64,000 nt of DNA from Pseudocercospora fijiensis CIRAD86 (GCF_000340215.1 NW_006921533.1:683616-747615); one strand, 5' to 3'. Shown: positions 12,151 through 23,314, counted from the stretch's first letter. Notes: generated by a model from the letters alone, not told the origin. Numbers and translations are program-made.

Positions 12151-13462
12151 AGATTATATAAAGAGAAGAAGAGGAAGAACGAGTGCTATACTAAACGATT
12201 TAGTAGGGGAACGAGGGGACTAAGTAACTAAGTAACTGCTAAGCGGCTTAGTAAGGGGTTAAGGGACGGAGAAATCGTATAGTAATCGACTACGAAGGAG
12301 ATCGTCTAGACTTTAATAGCGGATCCGATTGCTAGGTCCTTAACTACTCGGCGGTTAGAGGTTTTAGTAAACTCGATAGTATTACGTCGGTTGCGAACGT
12401 ATAGGAAGACGTATAGAAGTAATAGGTATCTATAGTACTAGCGGCTAGCGCGCTCTTCTAAGTTTAGTTATTATATTACAATGCTAGCGAGGCCTCGTAT
12501 AATCGTAAAGACTTTACGGCGCTTAACGCAGGTTTGTAAAAGCGTAATCTAACGCTCGTACTCGTAACTTATATATTGTAATCGTAAGGAGGTATAGACT
12601 CTAAACACCTAAGTGCCGTATAGAAGGCGTTATATCGTAAGAATCGTAGAAGTCGTAAAGTCGGGGTAGATACGTCGCGCGTCTCGCGTAGTATAGTACG
12701 CTCGTACTCGTAGTAGTAACTAGATAGAGTACGATAAAGTGTCGCGGTAGGAACGAGTAGACGATTTAGTAGACAAGTTGTCGTATAGTTCTACGAAGAG
12801 TTGCTAAGAGAGACACGACTATATCGGCTTCCTTATCGATAAGAAGCGTAAAAGTTAGGGTGTGTTTATAACATACTATATATACTTAACTCTTCTTAAC
12901 CCCTTATTCCTATATATATACTTTCTATAGATTATCTACCTTACTAATTAACTCCGACTCTACTTTCTCTCTCTAGTACGAATTTCTTTTTATAAAGTAA
13001 TTTATTCTACTATAACTGTCTTTAAGTCCTTCTACTAGCTAGCCTATTCTAATGCCTAAGACCTTATATAATTTACTCCGTTAGACCTAAATTTTTAAAT
13101 TTTAATACTTATAGTATAGTAATAATTATTAGTAGTAGCGTCGGTCGTTTAGTTTTTATACGAGATAATATCCTTCCTTAGGCTTTTCTTCCTTCTTATT
13201 CTATTTATAACCTAAGAAATTTAAGATTCTAAATTTTTTTTTAGTCTAGGATAAAGAGATTTAGTACTAATAAGAGAACTTGAAGATTTATAAGAAAAGG
13301 TTTTTAATAGTAATAGTTCGGTTAGATTAAAGAATATAATAATAATCCCCCTCCTCTAGATTATATTAATATAAAAGGAAATGTATAGCAATACTTCGCT
13401 ACTTTTATATTACTAGACTAATAAGACTAGAAAATGCTAGCTAGCTAGCTACTATATAAGAT

Positions 13463-16400
13463 TCAAATCGGCTCATCCCTCGGCTCAATCAAAACCTCAT
13501 TCACAGCCACATACTCAGGCTGTTTGAGCGCAAAAACAATCGCACTCGCCACATCTGACGGCTCCAAAATTTTCGCTCCCGAAGATTTCCCGTAAGCCTC
13601 CATCGCTTCGGTATCGGTCGACATGCCCAAAAGTTCCGTGGCCGTATTCCCAGGTTGGATGGATGTGACACGCAAACCTTTGCCCGCGGTCTCGAGGCGA
13701 AGGGATTGGAGGGTGGCTTCGACGAAGAATTTGGAGGCCGAGTAGACGCCCAGCCCCGGGAAGACTTTGCGGCCTGCGTCGGAGGAGATGCTGATTATGT
13801 GGCCGGTGTGTCTTTGGAGCATGGGTGGGACGGTGGCGGAGAGGCAGTGGAGGAGGCCTTTGCAGTTGACGTCGACGGTGGTGTTCCATTCTTCGGTTTG
13901 GGCGTTGGATATCATGGTGAAGTACATTACGCCAGCGCAGGAGACTAAAATGTCGACGGGTCCTAGTTCTTTCTCGGCTGTTTTGAAGAGGTCGTCGACT
14001 TGGGATTTATTTGTTACGTCGGTTTGCTTCGTGATGACTTTGCCTTCTCGAACGACAAGACGTCGTTTGAGAGCCTCGAGGGCTTGGGTTCTGCGAGCTG
14101 CGAGGACGAGATGACAGCCCTCTACCGCCAGTGCGGCAGCAACGGCAGCGCCAATGCCTGATGAAGCACCTGTGATGACAGCCACACGTCCGGAAAGAAT
14201 GCTCTTCCTGACCGATAATGCAGATCCGCCTTTAGCAGTGTGACGGAGAGGTGCTCGATTCATCCAGCCTCGTGCGAACCAATGTCTCGCATACGTCTCC
14301 AGGAGTACGCTGTCCACCTTCGGTCGTTCGACGATAGCGCGGAAAGGTCTAGTCTGAGCATTATTCAGGACGACTATGTCTCTGAGAAAGCCGACGCTAG
14401 GCATGCCACTGCGGAGGATGTCGACGGTGAAAGCGCCATCTCCGCCCTTTGCAGATCCTCGCCTCTCTGTCCAGAGCGCCACCCACTCATCAAATTCCAT
14501 CGGTGCCGTGGGGTATCCCAATTCTGAAAAGTGCTGGAATACTGTGGCAGCCTCCACAGGATCCGGATCACCGAGGTGAAAGACAAGCTGCTTAGCGTGT
14601 GTTTGGTTGCCGAGATGCACGATGGCCTTGCTCACGAAGTCGACCGGAGTCATTTCTGCTCTCCAGCCTTTGACGTCGGGATAGTGTCCCAGATGAATCG
14701 ACTCCACGAACAAAGCAGTGAGCAGATCCCAGGCATTGGCAGCGCCCGTAGAGCTATGTCCACTGATAGTTCCAGCACGCAAGATCCTGACCGGTAGGCC
14801 ACGACGTCCGGCTTCAAGCACAAGCTGCTCAGCGGCCCATTTCGTCTGTCCATAGCCATCAGGAATCTTCTCGGGAACTGCATCGACATACAGCATAGCG
14901 TCCTCGGGCCACCCGTGGCCACTCTCCGAAGGCGGCAGAACACCGTTGGTAGAGACATACTGTACCGTGGCTCCATTGACACACGCCAGACGCAAGATTT
15001 CTCTAGTGCCCTGTACGTTCGTCCCACGTAGGGCGGCGTATGGGTACACGAGGTTCACAGCTGCTGCTGCGTGTACAATGACCTGGACTCGCTTTCCCAA
15101 ATCTTCAAAAGCTTCAAGCGAGAGACCAAGACGCTTACGAGGTAGGTCACCGGGTAAGATCTCGACTCTTTCCATGATTGAATCTCTCCACAGGCCCGAG
15201 TCGATCAAGTTCTTCCGCAGCCTAGCCGTACATCCAGGTTTGTCATGTTCCGAAGGGTCTTGTGATCTTACAAGGCATATGATTTGTGCTGAAGTGCTTT
15301 CCAAAAGCTCGTTGAGCAGGAATGCACCAAGAAACCCGGTAGCTCCGGTGAGAAGCACTGTATGTGCATCCTTAAGCGCAGCAATCTTTGATGTCGGAGG
15401 CACTTCGATGTCTCGATCTAGTGCAGAGTCTCTACGTAGGGCAGCCGGCAAATCGGACTGTACGGCAGCGATGGAGCCATCTCGGACATCTCGAACAGCG
15501 TCCAGATGGCTTTCCAATGTTGCAGGCTCTGCCAGGCGACCGACTGGTATGCGGAATCCAAAGCGTCTGGACAGCTTCGAGGCCAGAGCAGCGAGCGAAA
15601 GTGAGTGTCCACCGAGATCGAAGAAGCTGTGCTCAGGTTTGAGAGCTTGCTGAGAGATACCGATCGTAGCGGCCCAGATCTCCGCGATGTCGTTGATGCT
15701 TATAGGGTCCTTTGGAGTAGCTGTTCCATTGGTCATCGCAGCCGCCGTTGGAGGTGATGGGAGGCCTTTCAGGTCGACTTTGCCGGAAACGCTGTGTGTA
15801 GGAAGCTGATCAAGTTCAACCCACAAGGATGGAATCATATATTGTGCAAGATAAGGCGAGATGATCTTTCGCGCCGTTGGACTATGGCCATGGTCATCGA
15901 TGTCCACGAGAGGTAGGCTGGCATCGTCCCTGTCAGCAACCAGGTACGCGACGAGTTGTCGATCAAGCCCATCGCCATGTGCTACGACTGCGCAATGCCT
16001 GACGCGCAGATATTTTGTTATGGTGTCCTCGACCTTGGCCGGCACAACACTGTACCCCCTCAGCTTGATCATCGCTCCGGTCCGACCAGTAATTTCGAGC
16101 AGCCCATTGGCATGCAGAATGGCGAGATCACCAGTCCTGTACATTCGAGCATCCGGGTTGCCAGGATTGAAGGTGTCGGCGAGGAAAGCGTTGGCGGTAG
16201 TCTCAGGGCGATTGAGATAGCCACGAGCGAGCAGCGAACCACCTACATACAGCTCGCCACTCACTCCTGCCTCGACTTCTTTGCCTTCTTCATCGAGCAC
16301 GTGAATGTGCTCAGGTTCCATTGCCCGCCCCACAGGGCAATACGTCGCTTGATCATCGAGCATTTCTCTGATATCGCCGCACGCAATCTCGTGCGTCTCA

Positions 16401-17350
16401 CAAGCACTGTAGCAATTGAGGAGACGGACGCCAGGAAGCGCTTTCAATGCCCGTCGCGCCAGATCTGTTGTAACCACCTCGCCGTTGAGCCATAGAGTAC
16501 GCAGATCGCCAAGTCTCGACCCAATATCGGGAAAGCGAGACAAGACAGCCGCGAGCAGAGTCGGTGTCATCAACGTTTCGGTGATCTTCTTAGAAGCGAG
16601 CATCTCGACCAATGCTACAGGATCGTAAGAAACCTCGTCTGGAATCGTGAGCGTAGTGGCGCCTCGCAGTAGCGGACGTAACATTTCCCACACGAAGAAT
16701 ACGTTGCACGCCACTCGGTCGCCCGGCTGAAGATCAGAAATGCTGAATCTGAGGTTGTACGAGCGCACTGACGCTCGATGAGGATTTGCGATGCCTTTTG
16801 GGTTGCCAGTGGTTCCGGAGGAGTATGCCACGAAGGCTAGACGTTCCAGGTCGTCTTCAGCAGAGCTTTCGTGGCCTTGATCATCGACTTTGGGCTCATC
16901 GACATTGACATGCCCATTCGTGAGGCCATCACCACAGCCATTTACTTGTTCGGTAGCAGGCTCATCGAGCACAATGAGGGACCTGCCTTCCTTGACCTTG
17001 CCAGTGGCAGCCTCGTTGGTGATGATGACCTTCGGATTTGCATCCTCGATCACATCGGCTAGCAGATCGGAAGGGTATGCGAGCTCCAGCACAAGATACG
17101 CGCCACCTGCTTGCAATGCTGCCAGGCAGGCTATCACATAGTCAGCACTTCTTGGGAGCAACACACCGACAAGAGCGTCTCGGCCCACGCCAATCTTCCG
17201 TAGTCGTTTGGCAAGCTCTTCAACCCGAGTAGCTAGCTCTTCGTATGTATACGTCGCCGACTCATCTTCGAGGGCAACGGCTTCAGGTGTTCTCTGCACC
17301 TGTTCTGCGAAGAGGGAACACAAGTCTTTTGATGTGTCAATACGAGACAT
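13463..17350 (-). CDS. ATRR: NRPS-like A-T-R-R reductase, probable glycine betaine reductase
   Basis: Single-exon gene of 1295 codons. An adenylation domain covers about residues 1-540 (core YSSGTTGNPKG near 176, later YRTGDLA and GRTGAMIKLRGY). A carrier domain with the phosphopantetheine Ser (DLGGHSL) lies near 580. A thioester reductase has TGATGFLG near 670 and YGQTK near 837. A C-terminal short-chain dehydrogenase has TGASSGIG near 1055 and YSASK near 1203. There is no condensation domain. This A-T-R1-R2 order and length fit the fungal ATRR enzymes shown to reduce glycine betaine to choline through the aldehyde. A substrate other than betaine is possible, because the substrate pocket was not modelled. 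The stop codon lies only about 15 bp from RIP-mutated DNA, yet the reading frame is intact. Confidence 0.88.
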   Translation of the reverse strand: MSRIDTSKDLCSLFAEQVQRTPEAVALEDESATYTYEELATRVEELAKRLRKIGVGRDALVGVLLPRSADYVIACLAALQAGGAYLVLELAYPSDLLADVIEDANPKVIITNEAATGKVKEGRSLIVLDEPATEQVNGCGDGLTNGHVNVDEPKVDDQGHESSAEDDLERLAFVAYSSGTTGNPKGIANPHRASVRSYNLRFSISDLQPGDRVACNVFFVWEMLRPLLRGATTLTIPDEVSYDPVALVEMLASKKITETLMTPTLLAAVLSRFPDIGSRLGDLRTLWLNGEVVTTDLARRALKALPGVRLLNCYSACETHEIACGDIREMLDDQATYCPVGRAMEPEHIHVLDEEGKEVEAGVSGELYVGGSLLARGYLNRPETTANAFLADTFNPGNPDARMYRTGDLAILHANGLLEITGRTGAMIKLRGYSVVPAKVEDTITKYLRVRHCAVVAHGDGLDRQLVAYLVADRDDASLPLVDIDDHGHSPTARKIISPYLAQYMIPSLWVELDQLPTHSVSGKVDLKGLPSPPTAAAMTNGTATPKDPISINDIAEIWAATIGISQQALKPEHSFFDLGGHSLSLAALASKLSRRFGFRIPVGRLAEPATLESHLDAVRDVRDGSIAAVQSDLPAALRRDSALDRDIEVPPTSKIAALKDAHTVLLTGATGFLGAFLLNELLESTSAQIICLVRSQDPSEHDKPGCTARLRKNLIDSGLWRDSIMERVEILPGDLPRKRLGLSLEAFEDLGKRVQVIVHAAAAVNLVYPYAALRGTNVQGTREILRLACVNGATVQYVSTNGVLPPSESGHGWPEDAMLYVDAVPEKIPDGYGQTKWAAEQLVLEAGRRGLPVRILRAGTISGHSSTGAANAWDLLTALFVESIHLGHYPDVKGWRAEMTPVDFVSKAIVHLGNQTHAKQLVFHLGDPDPVEAATVFQHFSELGYPTAPMEFDEWVALWTERRGSAKGGDGAFTVDILRSGMPSVGFLRDIVVLNNAQTRPFRAIVERPKVDSVLLETYARHWFARGWMNRAPLRHTAKGGSALSVRKSILSGRVAVITGASSGIGAAVAAALAVEGCHLVLAARRTQALEALKRRLVVREGKVITKQTDVTNKSQVDDLFKTAEKELGPVDILVSCAGVMYFTMISNAQTEEWNTTVDVNCKGLLHCLSATVPPMLQRHTGHIISISSDAGRKVFPGLGVYSASKFFVEATLQSLRLETAGKGLRVTSIQPGNTATELLGMSTDTEAMEAYGKSSGAKILEPSDVASAIVFALKQPEYVAVNEVLIEPRDEPI

Positions 17351-19029
17351 GTTGGAAGCATAGCTTGCAAAATGACAAACGCAAGCAGGGGAGAGTGCTG
17401 TCGAAAATGATCGATAGTGGTGTCAAGTTTGCTGGAGCAAGCAGAACATGTGGTGTGATATGCCACTTATACATTACCATTGGGTGGGATAGACACATTC
17501 CTGTGACGCTGTGGCGACAGGGATATGTAGTAGTGTTTGCGATCTGGTCAATGAGCATGGACGTTGAGCGTGCAGTGCAGCTGAGCACTGCGGAGAGGCT
17601 CCTTTCCAAGGCAGAGACGCGGGTTGAGTGGTGCAGAGCTGTTGATGTCGGTGACAGCGATGGTGACTTCGGTAAGTATCGCGGAACGGAACGGCTGTGC
17701 TTGGCACGGGCGTGGGTCCTTTGGGATGGAGTCTTCCCACAACCTCCACTCTGGGGAGAGCTTTATCAAGTGCGCGAGTCGGCCGAATTACCTGAAAACA
17801 TATGAAGCCTCTGCGGGATGGGTAGACTGCTGCATGAATGAGGTCGAAATAGAATAAGCCCTGCATGTCCGTGCCGCGACCAAGGCTGTCTCTGAGCCAG
17901 TCAAGATGGGCTGTATGGTCACTATGGTGGTTGTGGAGCCTAGCTTCGAAGGCGTGATCGAAGCTGTTGATGATGCCTGCGAGGACACGGTGCATATGTA
18001 CACTTGTATGTAGTTCCATGCCGGCCTGACAACCCTTCGTCGGACGCGACCTTCTCTTCGCCATCATTTCCCGACGCCTGGTAAAGCCCTCTATTGCCTG
18101 GGAGACCCACTGCGACGTGTACGCTCAGTGCTAAAAGATGTCATCGGGAGCGGGACTCGGTCAGAACGCGGCTGCTCTCGAAGCAGTATTGGGCGCCATA
18201 GGAAGGGAGCTGGGTCCTCGAAGAGCGGTCGCCGGTAGGGTCGAAGTCGAGCAAAAGAGACAGTACAAGGTAGGAGGGCCAGCGCGCGCGAAGACGCTGC
18301 TTCCAGACACGATGGATAGGTCGCGATGGGCCTGAAGCGGATGCGGATTGAGAAGGGAGAAAGAGGTGCCGGGTCGCGCACATGTTGCTTACCCATGTCT
18401 CCATGTCTGCACGGGCACATGACATCGCTACCGTTGGATCAGTTCCGTCCGCGCTGTCTGGCCAAAGCCTTGAGCTCAATCGAGAGAAATGATATGTTTG
18501 GATTCATTGTGTCGTAAAGGTGAACAGATGAAGATTGGAATGAGAGTGTGATCAAGAACCACTCATGCATGCTGCTGCAGAGCTCCCTCAAGCCTGCCAT
18601 TCGTGATCATTAAGATGCAGAGCCACATAGAAACCGATGATCGGGCTTGACATAGACCTCAATCATCAATCGCAGACAAATCGTACATTGCCCAAAAGTC
18701 TGCAAAATGGGAGATGTTGTTGTCGACATCCAGATATTTCTTGGCGTGTCAGGACTTTTGCATGGAGTCTTCGCTTCCAGGGTTCCTCGGCCTGCTGGAA
18801 GAGCTCGCGGCGATATAGCCGAGCGCTCCTCGCCGGTAGCTACATCACCTCTGCGAGTCGATCGCACATGCCGAAGGGGCCGTGGAGACATTGTCTGTAA
18901 GCGTATTTTGTAGTTGTCCGGTATCTTCTAGCAATTGACATTCAGATTCCTTCCTATACATCCCACTGGCGAGATCACCACGCACACTTGCAGCAAAAGA
19001 CAACCCAACCCCACATCCATCCATTCATC
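17351..19029. other. Divergent intergenic region, no supported gene
   Basis: 1.7 kb between the starts of the A-T-R-R reductase and the oxidoreductase, which are transcribed away from each other, so it holds both promoters. Base composition is that of normal genic DNA with no RIP signature. A 197-codon minus-strand open stretch (17474-18067) has no recognisable domain and is not called. Confidence 0.5.
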
Positions 19030-20176
19030 ATGCCAAAAGCGTTGACCATTGAGCATGTTGAAGGCAAGCCTGGAAAGGTCTACTATCCCCTGAAAGTCAT
19101 TGAGCAGCCCGAGCCCACGCCGAAAGAAAACGACGTGGTGGTCAAGGTGATATCCGCCGCCCTAAACCATCGCGACCTCTTCATCCGTCAAGCTCTGTAC
19201 GGCGGAATTGTGTGTGGAGTACCACTTTTGGCAGATGCTTGTGGGACCGTCATCAAGACCGGCGACTCTGCGGAGGCCAAAAAATGGCAAGGGAAGCGTG
19301 TCATCGTCAATCCTGGCCAGGGATGGAAAGATGACCCCCGTGGACCTGAGAGTCCCACGGGCTATGCGATCTTGGGTGGGACCAGGTTCAATCCGCGCGG
19401 CGCGGCGCAAGAGATGTTGTGCATCGATGCTGGGGAATTAGAAGAGGCGCCGAAACATTTGACGGCGAATGAAGCGGCGGCTCTTCCACTTGCTGGGATC
19501 ACGGCGTGGAGGGCTACCATGATCAAGAGTGGGAATGCGATGCCGGGCAGAAACGTACTAGTCACAGGAATTGGTGGCGGTGTTGCTGTCATGTCATTGC
19601 TTTTGGCTGTTGCGTCTGGTGCGAATGTATATGTCAGCTCTGGCAGTCAAGAGAAGATCGACAAAGCGATAAGTCTTGGGGCAAAGGGAGGCGTTAATTA
19701 CAAGGAGAAGGATTGGGACAAGAAGCTCAAGGAAATGCTTCCAAAAGACAGTAATAAGCTTGATGCCATCATTGATGGTGCTGGTGGTGATATTGCATTG
19801 AAAGGTGCAAAGCTGTTACGAGTGGGTACCATGCGGTCTACATGCCTGGTGAAGAATGCTAACAATCCCGGTTCGTTAGGAAGGAGGCATTATCGCTCAA
19901 TATGGCATGACCGTGGGCCCTAAGATGGACTGGATCATGCCAGACGTGCTGAAGAATATCGAGCTACGCGGCAGCACAATGGGCTCTCGAAAGGAATTCG
20001 CCGATCTCGTCGCTTTCGTGAATGCGAAAGGGCTGAAGCCTCTCGTTTCGCGAGCAGTACAGGGCATCGACAATCTCAAGGACATCGAAACCTTGTTTGA
20101 CGACATGAATAAGGGTTCGCAGCTGGGCAAACTGGTTATCGAGATATCCCCAGAGGATGCCAAGAGCAAGCTGTGA
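19030..20176 (+). CDS. Medium-chain dehydrogenase/reductase (zinc-type ADH / quinone oxidoreductase-like)
   Basis: Two exons (19030-19825, 19884-20176) joined across a 58-bp intron with a GCTAAC branch-like site, giving 362 residues. The start MPKALTIEHVEG is preferred over an upstream ATG at 18988, because that extension is not MDR-like. The N-terminal catalytic half contains ALNHRDLFIRQALYGG. A Rossmann nucleotide-binding motif follows (VLVTGIGGGVAVMSLLLAV), then AIIDGAGG. After splicing, the sequence runs into GIIAQYGMT, as in MDR enzymes. The structural-zinc Cys cluster of classical alcohol dehydrogenases is absent, which favours an NAD(P)H-dependent quinone/enone reductase-type member. 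The substrate is unknown. Confidence 0.85.
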
Positions 20177-21242
20177 AGGCGTGCTCCCCCAATCCATGAA
20201 TGATACAAATTTCCAAAAAAAAAACCCCCATCTCCTGCATTACATTGCGGTTCAGTCTGCCCAGCCATCGTTCACAGGAACGATGTCCGGCCGTTCGAGC
20301 AGCCGACGAAGCGAGGACGAGTACCTATTAGCATTGCTTCCTACCGGGATGCACCCCCCACTCACTGCATTGTGAAGCATGTCCTCGCCGGCTCGCCCTC
20401 GAATATCCCCGAGCAAAAGCGTGGAGGCAAGTTGCAACTGGCTCATCAAGGAGATATTTATTTATCCCCCATCGTATATCCTGATCCGCACAAGGCGACC
20501 CCAGTCCCTTCTCTCCCACTCATCACAAGTCTTCGGCACAACGTTTTGCTTTCTGCACAATCTGCTGACTCCGCGTGAGATGGGCTGACATCTGTAGAAT
20601 CAAAGAGGTCCCGAACCTATAGAATATATGGTTGCCGAAAATTGCCCGTTGTAGTGCTGCGTTTCACGGCACTGATGTCGAGCAGGGTTCACCGTGGCTT
20701 TCTTTCATACCTACTGAACCTTCACCACTTCATCATCACAGCTCTTATCATATACATACATCCATTCGTGTTGATCATCGAGATGGGGGGGTTTTTTTTC
20801 TATTCTACCGTTGTTTGCTTTCATGATTCTCCATCGTTGTGGTACGTGGTGACTGCGAGGCGAAGGTCGGACTGCGTTGCGGTCTTGCAAGCGTCTACGA
20901 TACTTGTTTTGTCGAGCACCTACGTCCGTGAGAGGATTCGAGATGGACGGACTAGAATCGAAGTGCTACGATGACGATGAAGGAAGCCCCTTGGATCTAC
21001 GACTCTACCGGCGAGATGGATCAATATTTTCGGCAACATGATGCGATGAGACGCAGTAGTTTAGTTGGCCAGGCTTCCAGCCTAGCTGGAAACCTGACCA
21101 ACTACTGTTCTCTTCAAGCAAGTTGAAAGAATAGTAAGTAAGAGGCGTAGAGAAAGGGGTGAAGTTGGTTCCTTATTTCCTTGCTGTCGTCCAAGACCAC
21201 GAAAATTCTGCTCGCAGTGTAAGTGAGTATCATCCCAAACTC
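20177..21242. other. Convergent intergenic region with a strong hairpin
   Basis: Lies between two genes transcribed toward each other. No supported ORF. It contains the long inverted repeat at 21054-21107 (separate entry) and otherwise unremarkable sequence with short A and T runs near 20215-20225 and 20789. Confidence 0.5.
21054..21107 (-). repeat. Inverted repeat / hairpin in the probable 3' UTR of the SLC1 gene
   Basis: Arms 21063-21081 and 21085-21103 (19 nt each) are separated by a 3-nt loop. Seventeen positions pair by Watson-Crick. The other two are C/A mismatches on the plus strand but G-U wobbles on the minus strand, so the minus-strand RNA would be fully paired. Four more pairs (21054-21057 with 21104-21107) follow a 5-nt bulge. 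It lies about 140 bp beyond the SLC1 stop codon, on that gene's sense strand. Confidence 0.65.
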
Positions 21243-22899
21243 TCAACGCGCCGCTGTCTCAGAAGCCTCATTTTGAATTCTCTCCAATGCTCGTCTCTCC
21301 TCTCCTACCTCACCCACATCCTCATCGGTGATCCCCGTGACTTTCGTAAGAATTTGGGCGGCAAAGATATCACTGCTGACGTTCAGAGCGGTTCGGAATC
21401 GATCGATGAACCAGTCAATGGCCACGACGACCGCGTACATTCCCGTGATCGGGATCCCGACAGAGCCAGCGATCATGATGGTCAGGACGAGTGATGAAGA
21501 AGGAATTGGCGTGGTCGCAATGGAGGATAATACGGATAATAAGACGATGAGAGTGTAGTCTCCGGCATTGAGTGTTTGGCCTTGGGTCACGGCGAGGAAG
21601 ACGACAACGACGGGGAAATAGATGGCAGTACTGCTGAACGTCAGCGTCGGGGGTCTTTCAAAACGACACTGTGTCGAGGCCTACCCGTCCATATTTATCA
21701 GAGCTCCGAGCGGCGCTGTGAACTTGTATACATTCTGGGGAATTTTGTTCTTCTCCAGACATCGCATGGTGACGGGCAAGGTAGCCGCTGAGCTGGCGGA
21801 GCCCCAGGCCGTAATCCAGGCTGGCGAGTGCTTCATCCACCAGGTGAATGGGTTCTTTCTGGTGAAAGCCACGAAAATGATCGGAAGGATGATGAAAAGA
21901 TGAATGAACATTCCCGCGACCGAGGCACCGATCAATACTCCGAGGTTCTGTCCAATGTCTGCCACGTCGAGAGTGAGCAGATTGGAGAGAATCAGGAAGA
22001 AGACACCAATGGGCGCGAGCTTGATGAGGAATTCGATGATGACGAAGACGATTCGGTCGACCTCCTTGATGGCTCGCAGCAGTGACGACTTCTCCTCGGG
22101 ACCTTTGATCAGACATCCGACGATTACTGCACTGACCAGAACCGCGAGGAGTTGATCCTCGGCAAGAGCTTTGACAACGTTCTGCGGGATGAATGATTCG
22201 GCAACCTCGACCACAATGTCGTGGGGTTTATTGCCCGATTGCTCATCGATCGTCTCTTGGGTCTCGGGTGTAATGCCGAGAGTATCCGGGTTGGCCGTCA
22301 CCATTAGATTTGTCCACACCAGATCGACGAGGATTTGACTGTGGACAACAGCAAGAATTGTGGTGAGAACATAGTACGAGATGGTCCATTTGGCCAGCTT
22401 AGAGCCGTTCGCCGTCATGGCCTTGAGGTTCTGCACGGCCAGGATGATGGCCGTGATGATCAGAGGCAGGACTGCGAACATGTCAGCATGTCTCTCATTG
22501 CGAGACATGGTGTCCATCCTTCTGAGGCATTGCCTGCGTCCCGCAACGAGCTCTTCACGAACATGCCCCTGCCAAAAACTCACCTGTCGCTCTGAGAGCT
22601 CGTAACCACAAGGAACCTGGAATTTCCAGGATGGCTGGCACCGCTTCAGGAATGTCGTCGACGGTCGCAGAAAGCGCCAGACCAATAGCAATGGCGATTA
22701 ACGCTGCAATGACAATCTGCAAAGCGGAACCGGGAGTCTTCAATGTTCGCCATGTACGCTGTGCGAGGGTTCCTTTCGGCGTGTCCAGTTCTGCGTCGGT
22801 TGTGCCTGGATTCAAGGTTGGGGATGATTCGCGCGTGACGCCCTCGTCCATGGCGGCCATGCGCTTCTCATCATTCTGCTCGTGCGGCATTTGAGCCAT
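21243..22899 (-). CDS. SLC1/DAACS-family dicarboxylate or amino-acid:cation symporter
   Basis: Three exons: 22899-22584, 22471-21685 and 21630-21243, with introns of 112 and 54 bp, giving 496 residues. Splice sites restore VLPLIITAIILAV at the first junction and NMDGTAIY at the second. Family hallmarks are the re-entrant loop motif SSAATLP (about residues 330-336), APLGALINMDGT spanning exons 2 and 3, and a Ser/Pro-rich second hairpin (TTPIPSSS). About eight hydrophobic segments fit the glutamate/neutral amino acid/C4-dicarboxylate transporter fold at the plasma membrane. The substrate cannot be assigned by eye. The cytosolic N-terminus is hydrophilic and the C-terminus acidic. Its upstream region was split by the Copia insertion starting at 23315. 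Confidence 0.9.
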
Positions 22900-23309
22900 G
22901 GCGGAAGTCGGATGGTGGGTGGAAGAGATGCAACGGGCGCAAAGATTTCAGCATGCCATGCGGCTGAAGCGACCGGTCGACTTATCAAGAATTCCTGATC
23001 AGGACTGTTTGCCCAGTCCAAGGCCGAAAGCTGAGGCCGGCGTGAAGGTCGCATACTCACCAAGAGCCATGGCACTGGCAATGTACCCACCCCGCCAAGC
23101 ACAGACAACGAAGTTTTCGAGAATACATGCCAAGCATCTTGGAATGCGGACGCTCGCTTGTGAACGACCAAGAGCAGGGTGGACTCGGTGGAGGCAGGAC
23201 GGCTGCCACGAGGCTTGGACGTGCATGGACAAGAATCACGTCGCGTGCGTTGAGTGTTGGGTGAATTACGGCAGTCTACAGACAGCAGCGAGAAGAAACG
23301 GGACCCTGT
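22900..23309. promoter_or_regulatory. Upstream region of the SLC1 gene, left flank of the Copia insertion
   Basis: 410 bp of normal-composition DNA between the transporter start and the retrotransposon target duplication. With 36995-37103 it would have formed one roughly 0.5-kb divergent promoter before the insertion. No specific binding site is claimed. Confidence 0.5.
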
Positions 23310-23314
23310 ACATG
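23310..23314. repeat. Target-site duplication ACATG, left copy (Copia)
   Basis: The five bases directly before the 5' LTR are repeated directly after the 3' LTR at 36990-36994. This defines both ends of the Copia element. Confidence 0.88.

Larger units (their letters stand above)
7700..13440 (-). mobile_element. Decayed minus-strand Gypsy-like retrotransposon with coiled-coil gag
   Basis: On the minus strand, in order: about 1.3 kb of non-coding DNA (12150-13440, probably 5' LTR and leader), a long Lys/Glu-rich gag with zinc knuckle (12150-9960), an aspartic protease (9720-9480) and only the beginning of RT (8840-8640). The rest of pol cannot be recognised, so it is internally deleted or heavily rearranged. 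TAG stops and CA/TG depletion are the same as in the other elements. No LTR pair or target duplication was found, so the borders are approximate. Its RIP-mutated sequence runs to within about 15 bp of the stop codon of the neighbouring reductase gene. Confidence 0.65.

Noticed and set aside
13655..17232. Many plus-strand ORFs opposite the A-T-R-R reductase.
   Set aside because: They are antisense shadows of a long GC-biased coding frame.
17474..18067. A 197-codon minus-strand open frame in the divergent intergenic region.
   Set aside because: No domain, signal peptide or conserved motif; overlapping frames are open too; composition looks non-coding. It cannot be excluded without transcripts.
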